From NCBI GenBank assembly GCA_913056215.1, contig CAJXMN010000012.1:1-42175 (forward strand): a DNA stretch of 42,175 bases, in the 5' to 3' direction. Of the stretch, positions 18,279 to 28,004 are shown one piece after another; within the stretch, counting starts at the first letter, position 1, and every line of letters starts with the position of its first letter. The notes beneath the pieces were generated by a model. It saw nothing but the letters and a program-made list of their open reading frames with translations. It was not told where the DNA came from and did not search any database. The translations under genes and the position numbers were made by a program. This DNA is from an uncultured Flavobacteriales bacterium. GTDB lineage: Bacteria; Bacteroidota; Bacteroidia; Flavobacteriales_D; Crocinitomicaceae.

Positions 18279-18526
18279 TTCCCCATAATAATTCCAAGCG
18301 TACGTCATACAAGTATTGAATTATTGTTGGTTTTAAGACTTTGAAAAAATTGTAACTTTTTATATTCAAGACAGATCCCTATAAAGAAGGGAGCGCCAAT
18401 AAGAAACTATGACCTCATCAACGGCAGTGCTTCAAATTAGTAATTCATTTTAATTCACCAATGCTCTTTTTCCCTTCCAATAAAACCTTTCTAGTTGTAC
18501 TTTACACCTCTAACATAGGAACGTCA

Positions 18527-21500
18527 CTATTTTAAAACATTGACATGTCCCGTATGAGTATGGCGTTGATCAGACATCGTCTCTTTGAAGTCAATTTTCC
18601 AAACATAAGTACCTTCCTTAACAATTCGATCGCTGCCAGCACCATACGTTCCATTCCAGCCAACACTCGCATCATTAGATTCAAAAACAACTTCACCCCA
18701 ACGATTAAAAATGAGTAAATTGTAATCTTGTGGATCAAATCCAGATGTAAATTCAGGCTGAAACAACTCATTGAATTTGTCATTATCTGGAGTAAACGTA
18801 TTCGGTACGTAAAAAATGATTCTATCCTTTACAAGCACTACACTTCTCGCTGTGTCTTTACAACCTTTATCTGTAGAAGCAATGAGTTCTACATCGTATT
18901 CCACTTGCCCTTCATTCGGATACACATGCTCAGGATTAATAGCTGTACTCGTCTGATTATCTCCAAATGTCCAACTATAATTGTCGGCGTAAGAAGATGA
19001 GTTCGAAAAGGAAACAGTTGGATCCATCACATCAATATCTTCAGGCGTATAATAGAAACTTGCAATCGGATTGTGATAAACTTGAATATAATTGGATTCC
19101 GATGTTTGGTCTGTACATCCCTGGTCTGTCGTTACCGTTAAACTCAATCCGTAATACAAATCGTTACCAGTGGTATTATCAAAGCACTCATTAAATTCAG
19201 CGTTACCTCCATCTTGAGACATACCATTGCTCAACGTCCACTCGTAATTAATGAGCGTTGATGTACCCGAAACTGTGGATGTAGAAACGACCGCAGGACA
19301 AATGGGACTACATCCTTCCAAATCCTGGCCTGAGAATGAGGCCTCAGGTGTGGGGTGAACTGTTACTGTTAGCGTGTTATCGTTTACACAACCATTATTA
19401 GAAGTGACGGTCAATTCAACATCGTAATCTCCTGCCGCTTGATAAGCGTGTGAAGGGTTTTGTTGCGTACTTTGATTCCCATCATCAAAATCCCATTCCC
19501 AATTAGCAGCGTTATTCGTCGTGAACTGATTCGATAATTGCGTTTGATCACTAAATTGGGAGTTTTCACCTAAACATACATCAGTAGGGTCAAAGTCCAC
19601 CTCTGGAAGTGGCCAAACCACGGCATCAACATTAGCAGTGTCCTTACATCCATAATTGGAAGTAACAATGAGACTCACATCAAAAACACCCTCACCCATG
19701 TAAGTATGCGATGGACTTTGTTGAACGGAGGTATTCCCATCATCAAAATCCCACTCATAACTATTGATCTGATCACCATCAACAGGAGTAATTGTTGCAT
19801 TTTCTTGAAAAGCACTCGTATTGTTCAAACAAACTGGATCTACGGTGAAATCTGCCGCTGGAGCAGCATAAGCAACTGCGGTTTGTTCTATCGTATCTCC
19901 GCAAGATGCACCTGTAGCAATAATTAACTCTACATCATAAACTCCCGGACTATTGTAATTGTGAGAAGGGTTTTCATCCGTACTCGTATTTCCATCACCA
20001 AAATCCCACTCAAAACTTGAACTGTTCGCAGAGGAGGTGTTCTGAAATTGAAGTTGGTCGTAAAAACAATCGTCTGCCACTGTGAAATCTGCAGTAGGTA
20101 AAGGGGATATTTCAACCATGTTCTCAATACTGTCAACGCAACCATTGCCCGTTTCAATCACAAGTGAGACATCATATTGCCCTGAACTACCGTACGTGTT
20201 GCTAGGGTCGGCAATAGTCGCCGTATTCCCATCATCAAAATCCCAATCCCAGGAATTTATCGCAGCACCATCAGGCACATTTGTTAAGTCTTGAAAATCT
20301 GTAGTTTCTCCAAGACAGGTGGGTGAATCATCAAAATCAACTACGGGCAAAGCATGAACATCAACGGTCTTGGTTGTATCGTGTGTACAACCAGCGTCTG
20401 TAGTTACATTCAACTGTACGGAAAAAGTACCATAAGTACCAAAACTATGCGATGGATTTTGGCTTGTGTAATCCACCGTTCCGTTAACAGTCATATCCCA
20501 CTCATAATTGGTAATCGAAGAGGGTGCAGCAACTACCGCGTTTTCAGTAAAATCAGTATCCAGGTTTTCACAAACGGTAGTGGCATCAAAGTCAGCCACC
20601 GGTAATGGGTATACTGTTATCTGTTGAGTTATAGAATCGACACAGCCATCTGGATTGTAAGCGAAAAGTTCGACGTCGTAATCTCCAGGGGCTCCGTACG
20701 TATGAGTGGGGTTCTGTACATTCGAGGTGTTACCGTCACCAAAATCCCAATCCCATGCATCTACCGAGTTATTATCCGTTGATAAATCCGTGAAGGTTGC
20801 ATTTTCTTCCAAGCAAATATCACTGAACGAAAAATCAGGAGTAGGAGATTGGGTAACTTGTACATTCACAATGTTGGAATACTCATCCGTACAAGTAGAA
20901 ACGTGTGCCTGGAAATACAAATCCTGTGTCAACGGATCTGTCTCGTAAACATCTGTTGTTGCACCCGGGATGTCAGTAAATGGCCCACCGCTGTTCGTCG
21001 AACTTTGCCACTGTATATCGCCCGTATACCCGTTCAAACTAAGGGTGACGGTTTCACCTTCACAAATAACATTATCACTAATTGTCGCCGTACCTGAAAC
21101 TGCAGGTGGTTGAATATCTACAGTAACTGAGGCTGTTTCAGTAATAGGAATGGGACACAAGGGAACATTAACAGAACCTGTTACCGTGTAAGTCGTGGTA
21201 GCAGTAGGACAAACCGTTTGATTTGCTCCAGTTCCAACATTCGGGCTCCATGTATAAGTTACAGGTCCACAATTATTTTGCGAAGTCGCAGTCAAATTCG
21301 AACAATCAGGTGGACAAATCAAATCTGGAGAAGCATCAACATCAACAGTATAAGCCGGACCTGGAACTGTAAAAGTATTAATAGCTGACCAATTCGACCA
21401 ATAGGAGTAATTAAGCTGTTTTTCACGAACACGATATTTGTAAGTCGTTCCAGGGCATAAGTTAGATATATCAATCGTATAAACTGCGTAATCGAGATTA

Positions 21501-21763
21501 TTCGTATTCGGCTTACTGATCGTTGGTGTCTGCGGTCGCGTATGGTTTGCGTTTCCTGTGAATGCAGCTGCATTACAAATCAACTCTAATTCAAATTCAT
21601 AATCGCATGACCATGATGTCGTGCTCGTCACGGTAATATTCAGGTTTGTCCCTACAATATTTTGAGTAACCTGAGGCGTTCCATAAGGTGTACAGGCCAT
21701 AAGGGAATGGATACTCCCGAAAAAAACGGCTACTATCGAAATAAAAAGTACTTTAAAACTCAT
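18527..21763 (-). CDS. giant PKD-repeat surface protein with T9SS type B sorting domain
   Basis: This 1078-residue protein has a signal peptide at about 1-23, then a fibronectin-like segment (about 30-135), two Ig-like segments (about 140-305), and about eight PKD-type repeats from about 307 to 975. The repeats are recognisable by phrases such as WDWDFGDGNTS, YEWDFDDGNTS and WEWDFDDGNQS followed by NPSHxY. The seventh unit is degenerate (YEWTLSNG). The last 98 residues, starting FYVPNTFTPDNDKFN and ending HVNVLK, are the CHU_C domain for T9SS type B export. The role is probably adhesive or structural at the cell surface. The 248 bases between its stop and the convergent M23 gene show nothing recognisable. 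Confidence 0.9.
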   Translation of the reverse strand: MSFKVLFISIVAVFFGSIHSLMACTPYGTPQVTQNIVGTNLNITVTSTTSWSCDYEFELELICNAAAFTGNANHTRPQTPTISKPNTNNLDYAVYTIDISNLCPGTTYKYRVREKQLNYSYWSNWSAINTFTVPGPAYTVDVDASPDLICPPDCSNLTATSQNNCGPVTYTWSPNVGTGANQTVCPTATTTYTVTGSVNVPLCPIPITETASVTVDIQPPAVSGTATISDNVICEGETVTLSLNGYTGDIQWQSSTNSGGPFTDIPGATTDVYETDPLTQDLYFQAHVSTCTDEYSNIVNVQVTQSPTPDFSFSDICLEENATFTDLSTDNNSVDAWDWDFGDGNTSNVQNPTHTYGAPGDYDVELFAYNPDGCVDSITQQITVYPLPVADFDATTVCENLDTDFTENAVVAAPSSITNYEWDMTVNGTVDYTSQNPSHSFGTYGTFSVQLNVTTDAGCTHDTTKTVDVHALPVVDFDDSPTCLGETTDFQDLTNVPDGAAINSWDWDFDDGNTATIADPSNTYGSSGQYDVSLVIETGNGCVDSIENMVEISPLPTADFTVADDCFYDQLQFQNTSSANSSSFEWDFGDGNTSTDENPSHNYNSPGVYDVELIIATGASCGDTIEQTAVAYAAPAADFTVDPVCLNNTSAFQENATITPVDGDQINSYEWDFDDGNTSVQQSPSHTYMGEGVFDVSLIVTSNYGCKDTANVDAVVWPLPEVDFDPTDVCLGENSQFSDQTQLSNQFTTNNAANWEWDFDDGNQSTQQNPSHAYQAAGDYDVELTVTSNNGCVNDNTLTVTVHPTPEASFSGQDLEGCSPICPAVVSTSTVSGTSTLINYEWTLSNGMSQDGGNAEFNECFDNTTGNDLYYGLSLTVTTDQGCTDQTSESNYIQVYHNPIASFYYTPEDIDVMDPTVSFSNSSSYADNYSWTFGDNQTSTAINPEHVYPNEGQVEYDVELIASTDKGCKDTARSVVLVKDRIIFYVPNTFTPDNDKFNELFQPEFTSGFDPQDYNLLIFNRWGEVVFESNDASVGWNGTYGAGSDRIVKEGTYVWKIDFKETMSDQRHTHTGHVNVLK

Positions 21764-21789
21764 TATTAGTGTATTTGTTTATACGAATT

Positions 21790-21797
21790 CAAATCTA
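21790..21797 (-). promoter_or_regulatory. -7 promoter element TAGATTTG of the PKD protein gene
   Basis: The minus strand reads TAGATTTG, an exact TAnnTTTG match, ending 26 bases before the ATG at 21763. No matching TTG is seen upstream. Confidence 0.35.
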
Positions 21798-21899
21798 GAA
21801 CGGTTTGAAATTTAAAAGGTTGCCTTAAAATTAAATTTTCTTAACAATTTACATTAATTTTATTAAAAATTAAATTTAGTCCGATTCAATAGCTGGTAA

Positions 21900-24800
21900 A
21901 TGAAATGTAATTCATCAAATATTGTTTATTCAATTGTTGGAAGCTCGTTTGTCTTTTATTTACTAGTAATGATGAATAGCTTGTATGCCTTTTCTCCTCA
22001 ACAGGGTCAAATCACAGATCAACATGGAAAAATCCGTCAAGATGTACTTTTTTCAACTACTATAGATGGTATGGACATCTTTCTTACTAAAAACGGCTTC
22101 ATTTATCAACTCACTGAAAAGAAAAGTTACGGAAAACCGCATGCCCTCCAGCACGGCGAAATCAATTCTACAACTCACTATGCACGCATCAACATCTTGC
22201 TTTCGGGTATGAATACCGATATGAGGGTCCTTGCACAAAATCAATCCAGTATTTCCAAATACTATTCAGGTGCCATGTACAATGGTTTGCCCCATTTCAA
22301 TAAAGTCATATATAAGAACGTATATGATCATATCGATCTCGTGTTCTATAATCGCGATGGTACATTCAAATATGACTTCATTATTTATCCAGGTGGGTCC
22401 ATCACAGATATTCAACTAGAATATCAATCGCCTTTTACAACAAATTTAAAAGCAAACAATATTCACATTGAGACAAGTCTAGGTAAAGTGCAGGAAAGCA
22501 TACCAGCCAGCTTTATTCAAAATGAGTCATGCGAAAACATTGATGTACGCTACACTCAAGTAAATTCAGGAACTTACGCATTGAAGTGCGACGCATCTAT
22601 TTCGGCAGCGCATGACACAATAGTGATTGATCCTATGCCCCATCGTGTCTTCGGAACCTATTCTGGCGGATCTGGGGATGAATATATAAATGGTATTACC
22701 ATAGACGAATTAGGAAATGAGTATGTAGCAGGTCACACGAACAGCACAAACAACATCGCCACCTCAGGTGCCTTTCAAGGGTCATTCTCATCAGTTTTTG
22801 ATGTATTCTTAATGAAATATGATCAAAATGGTAATAAAGTCTGGGGAACCTATTTTGGTGGTGATAGCTATGACCGCGCTTACGGTATTGATTACCACGA
22901 CGGCAAATTGTACGTGACGGGAAGTACCTATAGCTCTAATTTTGCAACGAATGGTGTTCATCAATCTACCTCAGTTGATAATGATGATGCCTTCGTAGCA
23001 CTTTTTGATACAACGGGATCACGCCTTTGGTCTACCTATTATGGAGGAGATCTCCACGATTTCGGAGCAAATATCGTCGTGAATAATTCAGGAAGCGCCT
23101 ACATAACCGGACATACGCAGAGCACATTCAATATTTCAACGCCAGGAGCCCATCAGGTTAATTTTACTGGTAATTCTGCTGCTTTTATTGCAAAATTTGA
23201 CAATACAGGTCAATTATTATGGGGGAGCTATTACGGCAGTAACTTTCAAGAGGGTTGGGATATCGCATTAGACAACAATGAAAACCCTATCTTTACAGGC
23301 TTCACCAATTCAACAACGAACATTGCTACAAGTGGCACCCATCAAACCACTTTATCGGGCAATCACGATGCCTTTATTGCTGCATTTAATCCTAGTGGAA
23401 CGAGACTCTGGGGCACCTATTACGGGGGTGCTGGAGATGACTTTAGTTTCGGACTAACGGTCGATGAACAAGATCGTATTTTTATAACGGGTAACACAAC
23501 GAGCCCGACAAACATCCATTACAGCAGTGGCTACCAAAACGCTGCCAACAGCAACGAAGATGGGTTTTTAGCTCAATTCACTCCTTCAGGTGGAATGATT
23601 TGGGGCACCTATTTGGGCGGAGATGAAGCCGATTATGCACGTAGTGTCACGACTTTCAGAAATGGAGTAATCGCATCGGGATTTTCTCAAAGCTCAACAG
23701 CCATAGGTACTTCTGGTGCGTATCAAGAGGAACTTGATGGCCAGTACGATGCATTTTTACTGCAAATTGATGCCAACGGATCAAAAAATTGGGGAACGTA
23801 CTACGGAGGTCCGCTGTCCGAAGAAATTTATGATTTGGAGGTCAACCCATCCAATGAGCATATCGTCTTCACCGGTTTTACCTCCAGCAGTTCTGGAATT
23901 GCTTCTAGCGGTGCAGAACAACCCAATCTCGACGGTGGTTTATACGATGGCTTTCTCGTGCGCATGTGTGCTCCACTTAAACCTCAACTGCAGCATAACA
24001 TCGGCGATTCACTCTGTGATAATCAAACATCGATTATTTCCATCGATTCAACTTTATTCGACGCTCATGTCTGGCAAGATAATTCCGTTGGAGGTGCTTT
24101 CTCTACGGATGGACTATCCACGGGGCAACAGGAGGTCTATGTTTCCACTGTAGATACAAATGGATGTCCAGCGACGTCAGACACATTGACATTTTCACTT
24201 CTTCCGTCTACGCAGCTCGACATCCAAAACACTCAATCATCCTACTGTGAAGGAGATACAGTTGAACTCTTTACGAATGATGATTTCAGCAGCTACATCT
24301 GGTCCACTGGTTCAACAGACACATTAGTTGCTATTGACACGCTCGAGAATGGTACTTATGAATATGCATTATCAGCTCAGAACAATGTCGGGTGCACCAG
24401 TTCAGACAGCATAAGTGTTACGATTTTCCCTACACCTAATCCTGAAATTAATGTTCAAGGTTCAGCCAACTTCTGTTTAAATGAGTCCGTAGATATCGGT
24501 GTTCAGAACCCTTACACCAATTATCTGTGGCACGATGGACAAACGAGTAGTACGATTAATTTACAATCAGAAGACTCTGTTTGGGTTTATGTTGAAAATA
24601 GTTTTGGATGTGGTAATTTTTCCGATACCGTGTTTGTAGATTCGGATTTACTAACCCCCGTCATCACGACAAACTCCACACCGCCATTTTGCGAAGGTGA
24701 CACGGTTCAGCTGGGTGTAAACAATAGTTACGATGATTATATATGGAATCACGGGGGTATAGATTCTACGAGCAGCGTTGTATTGAATACTGGTGTTTTT

Positions 24801-25379
24801 TACACAACGGTTGAGGTCTCCAACCAATGTGGAGGTAATGCCGTAAGTGACACCTTCGAAATCGAAGCAATAGAACCTGAGGAACTCACCATTAACCCAA
24901 CGTTTCCGGATACCAATTGTGTAGGTGCCGTGTACTCCTTCGCCATTGATACAACATTTCAAAATACGCTCTGGTCTAATGGAGAAACTGACTGGGCAAC
25001 TAACTATGCACCCGGATCTCCAGGAAACTATCAGGCCGCTTTAGTTGCAACAGATTCCAACGGTTGTCAGGTAAGAGATACGGTTCATTTTACAATCGAA
25101 AATTGTTACCTCGAACTGGCTACGAACACAAAAAACAAACAGTACACCATATACCCTAACCCCACCAAAGAGATTGTGCAATTAATCTTCCCTGCGTCTA
25201 ACATTCCTAACACCTTAAAAATAGTCAACGCAGCCGGAAAACATATCGAAACAATTTCAACGATTAAAGAAAACCCCTACTCACTTCACATGGAGCATTT
25301 AACACCAGGTTTGTACTACATTATTCCCGAGCATCCTCACTATTCACTACCAACTAAAAAAGTATTGATTTTACGATAA
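21900..25379 (+). CDS. SBBP-repeat surface protein with T9SS type A sorting domain
   Basis: This 1159-residue protein starts with a signal segment (about 1-30), then an N-terminal domain of about 210 residues resembling the DUF7948 region that precedes SBBP repeats (KNVYDHIDLVFYNRDG). Seven SBBP repeats of about 63 residues follow from about residue 250 to 690, each with the core WGTYYGG and a later TSGAxQ. About four Ig-like segments with WSTGST or WHDGQTS phrases occupy about 700-1070. The C-terminus from YPNPTKE onwards (about 1083-1159) is a type A T9SS sorting domain. It is expected on the cell surface or released. Neighbours suggest a surface-protein block, not an operon. Confidence 0.9.
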   Translation: MKCNSSNIVYSIVGSSFVFYLLVMMNSLYAFSPQQGQITDQHGKIRQDVLFSTTIDGMDIFLTKNGFIYQLTEKKSYGKPHALQHGEINSTTHYARINILLSGMNTDMRVLAQNQSSISKYYSGAMYNGLPHFNKVIYKNVYDHIDLVFYNRDGTFKYDFIIYPGGSITDIQLEYQSPFTTNLKANNIHIETSLGKVQESIPASFIQNESCENIDVRYTQVNSGTYALKCDASISAAHDTIVIDPMPHRVFGTYSGGSGDEYINGITIDELGNEYVAGHTNSTNNIATSGAFQGSFSSVFDVFLMKYDQNGNKVWGTYFGGDSYDRAYGIDYHDGKLYVTGSTYSSNFATNGVHQSTSVDNDDAFVALFDTTGSRLWSTYYGGDLHDFGANIVVNNSGSAYITGHTQSTFNISTPGAHQVNFTGNSAAFIAKFDNTGQLLWGSYYGSNFQEGWDIALDNNENPIFTGFTNSTTNIATSGTHQTTLSGNHDAFIAAFNPSGTRLWGTYYGGAGDDFSFGLTVDEQDRIFITGNTTSPTNIHYSSGYQNAANSNEDGFLAQFTPSGGMIWGTYLGGDEADYARSVTTFRNGVIASGFSQSSTAIGTSGAYQEELDGQYDAFLLQIDANGSKNWGTYYGGPLSEEIYDLEVNPSNEHIVFTGFTSSSSGIASSGAEQPNLDGGLYDGFLVRMCAPLKPQLQHNIGDSLCDNQTSIISIDSTLFDAHVWQDNSVGGAFSTDGLSTGQQEVYVSTVDTNGCPATSDTLTFSLLPSTQLDIQNTQSSYCEGDTVELFTNDDFSSYIWSTGSTDTLVAIDTLENGTYEYALSAQNNVGCTSSDSISVTIFPTPNPEINVQGSANFCLNESVDIGVQNPYTNYLWHDGQTSSTINLQSEDSVWVYVENSFGCGNFSDTVFVDSDLLTPVITTNSTPPFCEGDTVQLGVNNSYDDYIWNHGGIDSTSSVVLNTGVFYTTVEVSNQCGGNAVSDTFEIEAIEPEELTINPTFPDTNCVGAVYSFAIDTTFQNTLWSNGETDWATNYAPGSPGNYQAALVATDSNGCQVRDTVHFTIENCYLELATNTKNKQYTIYPNPTKEIVQLIFPASNIPNTLKIVNAAGKHIETISTIKENPYSLHMEHLTPGLYYIIPEHPHYSLPTKKVLILR
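22650..23964 (+). repeat. seven in-frame SBBP repeats, about 190 bp each
   Basis: Cores encoding W/F-G-T/S-Y-x-G-G/S begin near 22650, 22842, 23029, 23219, 23410, 23600 and 23790, a spacing of 187-192 bases. Each unit carries a second conserved phrase of the form I-x-T-S-G-A-x-Q. Repeats are conserved at protein level but clearly diverged in DNA. Confidence 0.8.
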
Positions 25380-25437
25380 TGACTCTGTGAGATGGTATAT
25401 TTCCTGTATAATTCAATGGAATTTATTAATATTTCAA

Positions 25438-25445
25438 TATTTTTG
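25438..25445 (+). promoter_or_regulatory. -7 promoter element TATTTTTG of ppa
   Basis: TATTTTTG matches TAnnTTTG and would give a leader of about 47 bases before the ATG at 25499, longer than at the other promoters noted here. No TTG is seen at the expected spacing. Confidence 0.35.
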
Positions 25446-25498
25446 TCTGCTCCTACCAAATTGATCAGTCTACTAACGATAAAGCAAATTTTTAAACT

Positions 25499-26194
25499 AT
25501 GAAAGAAGAAAATAAAAAACTAATAGATGCGCTTCAAAAGAGATTTGTAGCACATCCCTGGCACGGTATTCCAGCTGGGGAAAAACGACCTGATATCGTA
25601 AATGCATTTATTGAGATTATCCCTTCAGATGCTATCAAATACGAGGTAGATAAAGAAAGTGGTTATATCTTAATCGATCGTCCTCAAAAATTTTCTAATC
25701 ACATGCCTTGCATGTATGGCTTCGTACCTCAGACGTATTGTGAAAAGTCCGTCGCTGCTTACTGCGCTGAAAAAACAGGCAAAAAAGACATCGTAGGAGA
25801 TTGCGATCCGTTGGATATCTGCGTTTTATCTGAGCGCGAAGTAAATCGTGGAAATATTATTGCGGAATGTATCCCGGTAGGTGGTTTCCGTATGATTGAT
25901 GGAGGTGAGGCTGATGATAAAATCATCGCTGTATTGAAAGGTGATCAAGCGTACGGCAACGTTCAGTCCATCGACGAACTACCTCAAATGGTTGTTGATC
26001 GCGCCAAGCACTTCTTTTTAACGTACAAAGACATCGAAGGAAATTCCAAGAAAGTGGAAATCACCGACGTCTATGGCCCTGAAGAAGCGAAAGAGGTCAT
26101 CAAAAGAAGTTACAATGACTATATGGATAGCTTTGGTGATGCTGACGAAGAACTATCAGATGCTTTAGCCGCTTTTTTAAAAGAAAAAGTCTAA
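25499..26194 (+). CDS. ppa: inorganic pyrophosphatase, family I
   Basis: The enzyme hydrolyses pyrophosphate to two phosphates, pulling nucleic acid and other biosynthetic reactions forward. The metal-binding signature is present as D101-C-D103-P-L-D106 in VGDCDPLDICVLSE, with a second acidic site in ADDKIIAVLKGD near 132-145. At 231 residues it is longer than the E. coli enzyme (about 175), with extra N-terminal and C-terminal helices, including the tail DADEELSDALAAFLKEKV. It is a single-gene unit closed by a strong intrinsic terminator. Confidence 0.92.
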   Translation: MKEENKKLIDALQKRFVAHPWHGIPAGEKRPDIVNAFIEIIPSDAIKYEVDKESGYILIDRPQKFSNHMPCMYGFVPQTYCEKSVAAYCAEKTGKKDIVGDCDPLDICVLSEREVNRGNIIAECIPVGGFRMIDGGEADDKIIAVLKGDQAYGNVQSIDELPQMVVDRAKHFFLTYKDIEGNSKKVEITDVYGPEEAKEVIKRSYNDYMDSFGDADEELSDALAAFLKEKV

Positions 26195-26215
26195 TTTTAG
26201 TAACATAAAAGATCG

Positions 26216-26247
26216 AAGGTCGTTACAGAGATGTGCGACCTTTTTTT
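26216..26247 (+). terminator. intrinsic terminator after ppa
   Basis: AAGGTCG (26216-26222) pairs with CGACCTT (26236-26242) across a 13-base loop, and seven T follow at 26241-26247. It is a good rho-independent terminator for ppa. The T-run ends 2 bases before the ATG of the next gene. Confidence 0.85.
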
Positions 26248-26249
26248 AT

Positions 26250-27689
26250 ATGAAATTTTATCGAATCATTGTTCTCTGTACTTTCCTGCTCACTATTACA
26301 GTGGGACGGTCGCAGGTAGTATTTGATAAAACGGAATATGACTTTGGCGACCTGGAAGCTGGAGATTCACGTTTTGTGGACATCTATTTGAAAAACAAGA
26401 CGGGTGAAGAAGCATATATCTTGAGTGTAGATCAGCCTATGGAGGTCGTTTACATCCAAAAGAATGCACTCATGCTCCCCGATAGTTCCAATGTGATCCG
26501 TTTCCAGATCAACAAAAAAACAAAAGGGCGTTTTCGGTACAATATCGAAGTGTTTACGAGCAACCAACCCAATCCTACCACTATCACATTAAAAGGTCGC
26601 ATTAAATCATTGCCTGACCGCAGCAACAGCTTGACCTCATGTCCATCATTTGGTCAAGAGCCGGCACGTCAGAACCCATTAGAATTTACACTTACTGTTC
26701 GCACATTAGATAAAAATACAGGAGCACGTCTTTCGCGATCAACCGTGGCCATTATTCAACAGGGTAATGCAGTCGGTAAGTGGAAAACTCGGTCCAGCGG
26801 ACAGTTCGAAATTAAAATACCTTTAGGCATTGCGTACTTTTATGCCACACATAGTGGTTATCACCCAGCTGAGAAAGGAGCATACATCAATTTCAAACGC
26901 AACCTGGTCATTCTTGAACTTGAACCGAAAGAAGCATTACCAGAACCATCAGATGAATCCCCTATTGAAGTTCCTGAGCAAGATACAACCTACGTTGTGC
27001 AAGCGGAGAAAGATGAGGAAATAGACCTTTCTGAGGTCATCGAGTCGCCTTCAACAGATTCCATTAGTGAATTCTCAGAAGAAACGCCGCCTTCATTATC
27101 AGCACTGGATAAGAATGATTTTAGCGCTGAGCATTTCAAACCAGTTAATGTCGTTTTTGTCATTGACGTCAGTTCTTCTATGCGCCAAGAAGATCGTATA
27201 GAACTCCTCAAATATTCTTTAAGTCAATTAGTTGAAATGTTGCGTCCACAAGATAAAATCGGTTTAGTTTCTTATGCGAATGACGCTCAAGTGTTACTCA
27301 AACCAACATCTGGAGAAGAAAAAGCGAAAATCAACGAAATCGTAAAAGAATTAAAAGCCTCCGGACTGACCGCAGGTGGAAAAGGTATTAAAATTGGTTA
27401 CCGACAGGCGCGGAGAAACTTAATTAAATCAGGCGCAAATAAGGTGATTATCATCACCGATGGGGCGTTTAATCGCAACTCGGGAGATTATAAGAAATAT
27501 ATTAAGCGCAACCTCAGAAGGAAGTGCATCACGATGAGCGTAGTAGGTATAAAAAGTAATGAACGATCTGAAGAAAATATGCGCGATGCTGCTGAACTTG
27601 GTGAAGGTCGTTTTATTTTGATTGAGCGGTTAGCAGATGCCCAGTCAAAGCTCAAACAGGAAATTCGACTAACGACTTATAAGCATTGA
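26250..27689 (+). CDS. exported DUF1573-like and von Willebrand factor A domain protein
   Basis: This 479-residue protein starts with a signal peptide MKFYRIIVLCTFLLTITVGRSQ, which fixes the start. Residues of about 25-115 (FDKTEYDFGDLEAGD) resemble the Ig-like DUF1573 domain. A carboxypeptidase-regulatory-like beta domain follows at about 145-225, then an acidic Pro/Glu/Ser linker (about 226-290). The VWA domain is at about 298-475 with an intact metal-ion site: D306-V-S-S-S310, a threonine in SGLTAGGKG, and the aspartate of IITDGAF. It probably binds a protein partner in the periplasm or at the surface. No MoxR ATPase or other VWA genes are adjacent. The start codon lies directly behind the ppa terminator. 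Confidence 0.82.
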   Translation: MKFYRIIVLCTFLLTITVGRSQVVFDKTEYDFGDLEAGDSRFVDIYLKNKTGEEAYILSVDQPMEVVYIQKNALMLPDSSNVIRFQINKKTKGRFRYNIEVFTSNQPNPTTITLKGRIKSLPDRSNSLTSCPSFGQEPARQNPLEFTLTVRTLDKNTGARLSRSTVAIIQQGNAVGKWKTRSSGQFEIKIPLGIAYFYATHSGYHPAEKGAYINFKRNLVILELEPKEALPEPSDESPIEVPEQDTTYVVQAEKDEEIDLSEVIESPSTDSISEFSEETPPSLSALDKNDFSAEHFKPVNVVFVIDVSSSMRQEDRIELLKYSLSQLVEMLRPQDKIGLVSYANDAQVLLKPTSGEEKAKINEIVKELKASGLTAGGKGIKIGYRQARRNLIKSGANKVIIITDGAFNRNSGDYKKYIKRNLRRKCITMSVVGIKSNERSEENMRDAAELGEGRFILIERLADAQSKLKQEIRLTTYKH

Positions 27690-27836
27690 TAAAATACGGC
27701 CTCCTCTGAAGCGATGTTTACTGAAGTGTCAAGTGGTTAGATTAGACAAATGAGTAAATAAGGCTGCTTTTATTAAACAAATAAAGGGTCATGACGTTTT
27801 GATAGCATATTATTCACATATAAAAAGAAATAGATT

Positions 27837-28004
27837 ATGGGACTTTTTTCACGCAAATCAAAATCAGATAAGTTGTACGACAAATACAATAAACTCATGG
27901 AAAAATCACACAAAGCTTCAACAACCAATCGCAAAAGAGCAGATGAATTATATGCAGAAGCCGAAGCGGTGATGAAACAAATTGAAAATTTAGACGAATC
28001 ATGA
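27837..28004 (+). CDS. small charged protein, Lacal_2735-like
   Basis: This 55-residue protein begins MGLFSRKSKSDKLYDKYNK and ends QIENLDES. It is strongly charged and predicted to be two helices without a signal. The pattern of a Lys-rich start, then HKASTTNRKRADELYAEAE, matches a small family widespread in Bacteroidota (named Lacal_2735 in databases, from memory). The stop overlaps the ATG of the next gene in the 4-base form ATGA (28001-28004), so the two are translationally coupled. Its function is unknown. The 147 bases upstream contain nothing recognisable. Confidence 0.75.
   Translation: MGLFSRKSKSDKLYDKYNKLMEKSHKASTTNRKRADELYAEAEAVMKQIENLDES

Noticed and set aside
18527-21763. Direct DNA repeats in the PKD gene considered as a mobile or CRISPR-like array
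   Set aside because: The periodicity follows the reading frame and is explained by PKD protein domains; copies are diverged and there are no identical short repeats with spacers.
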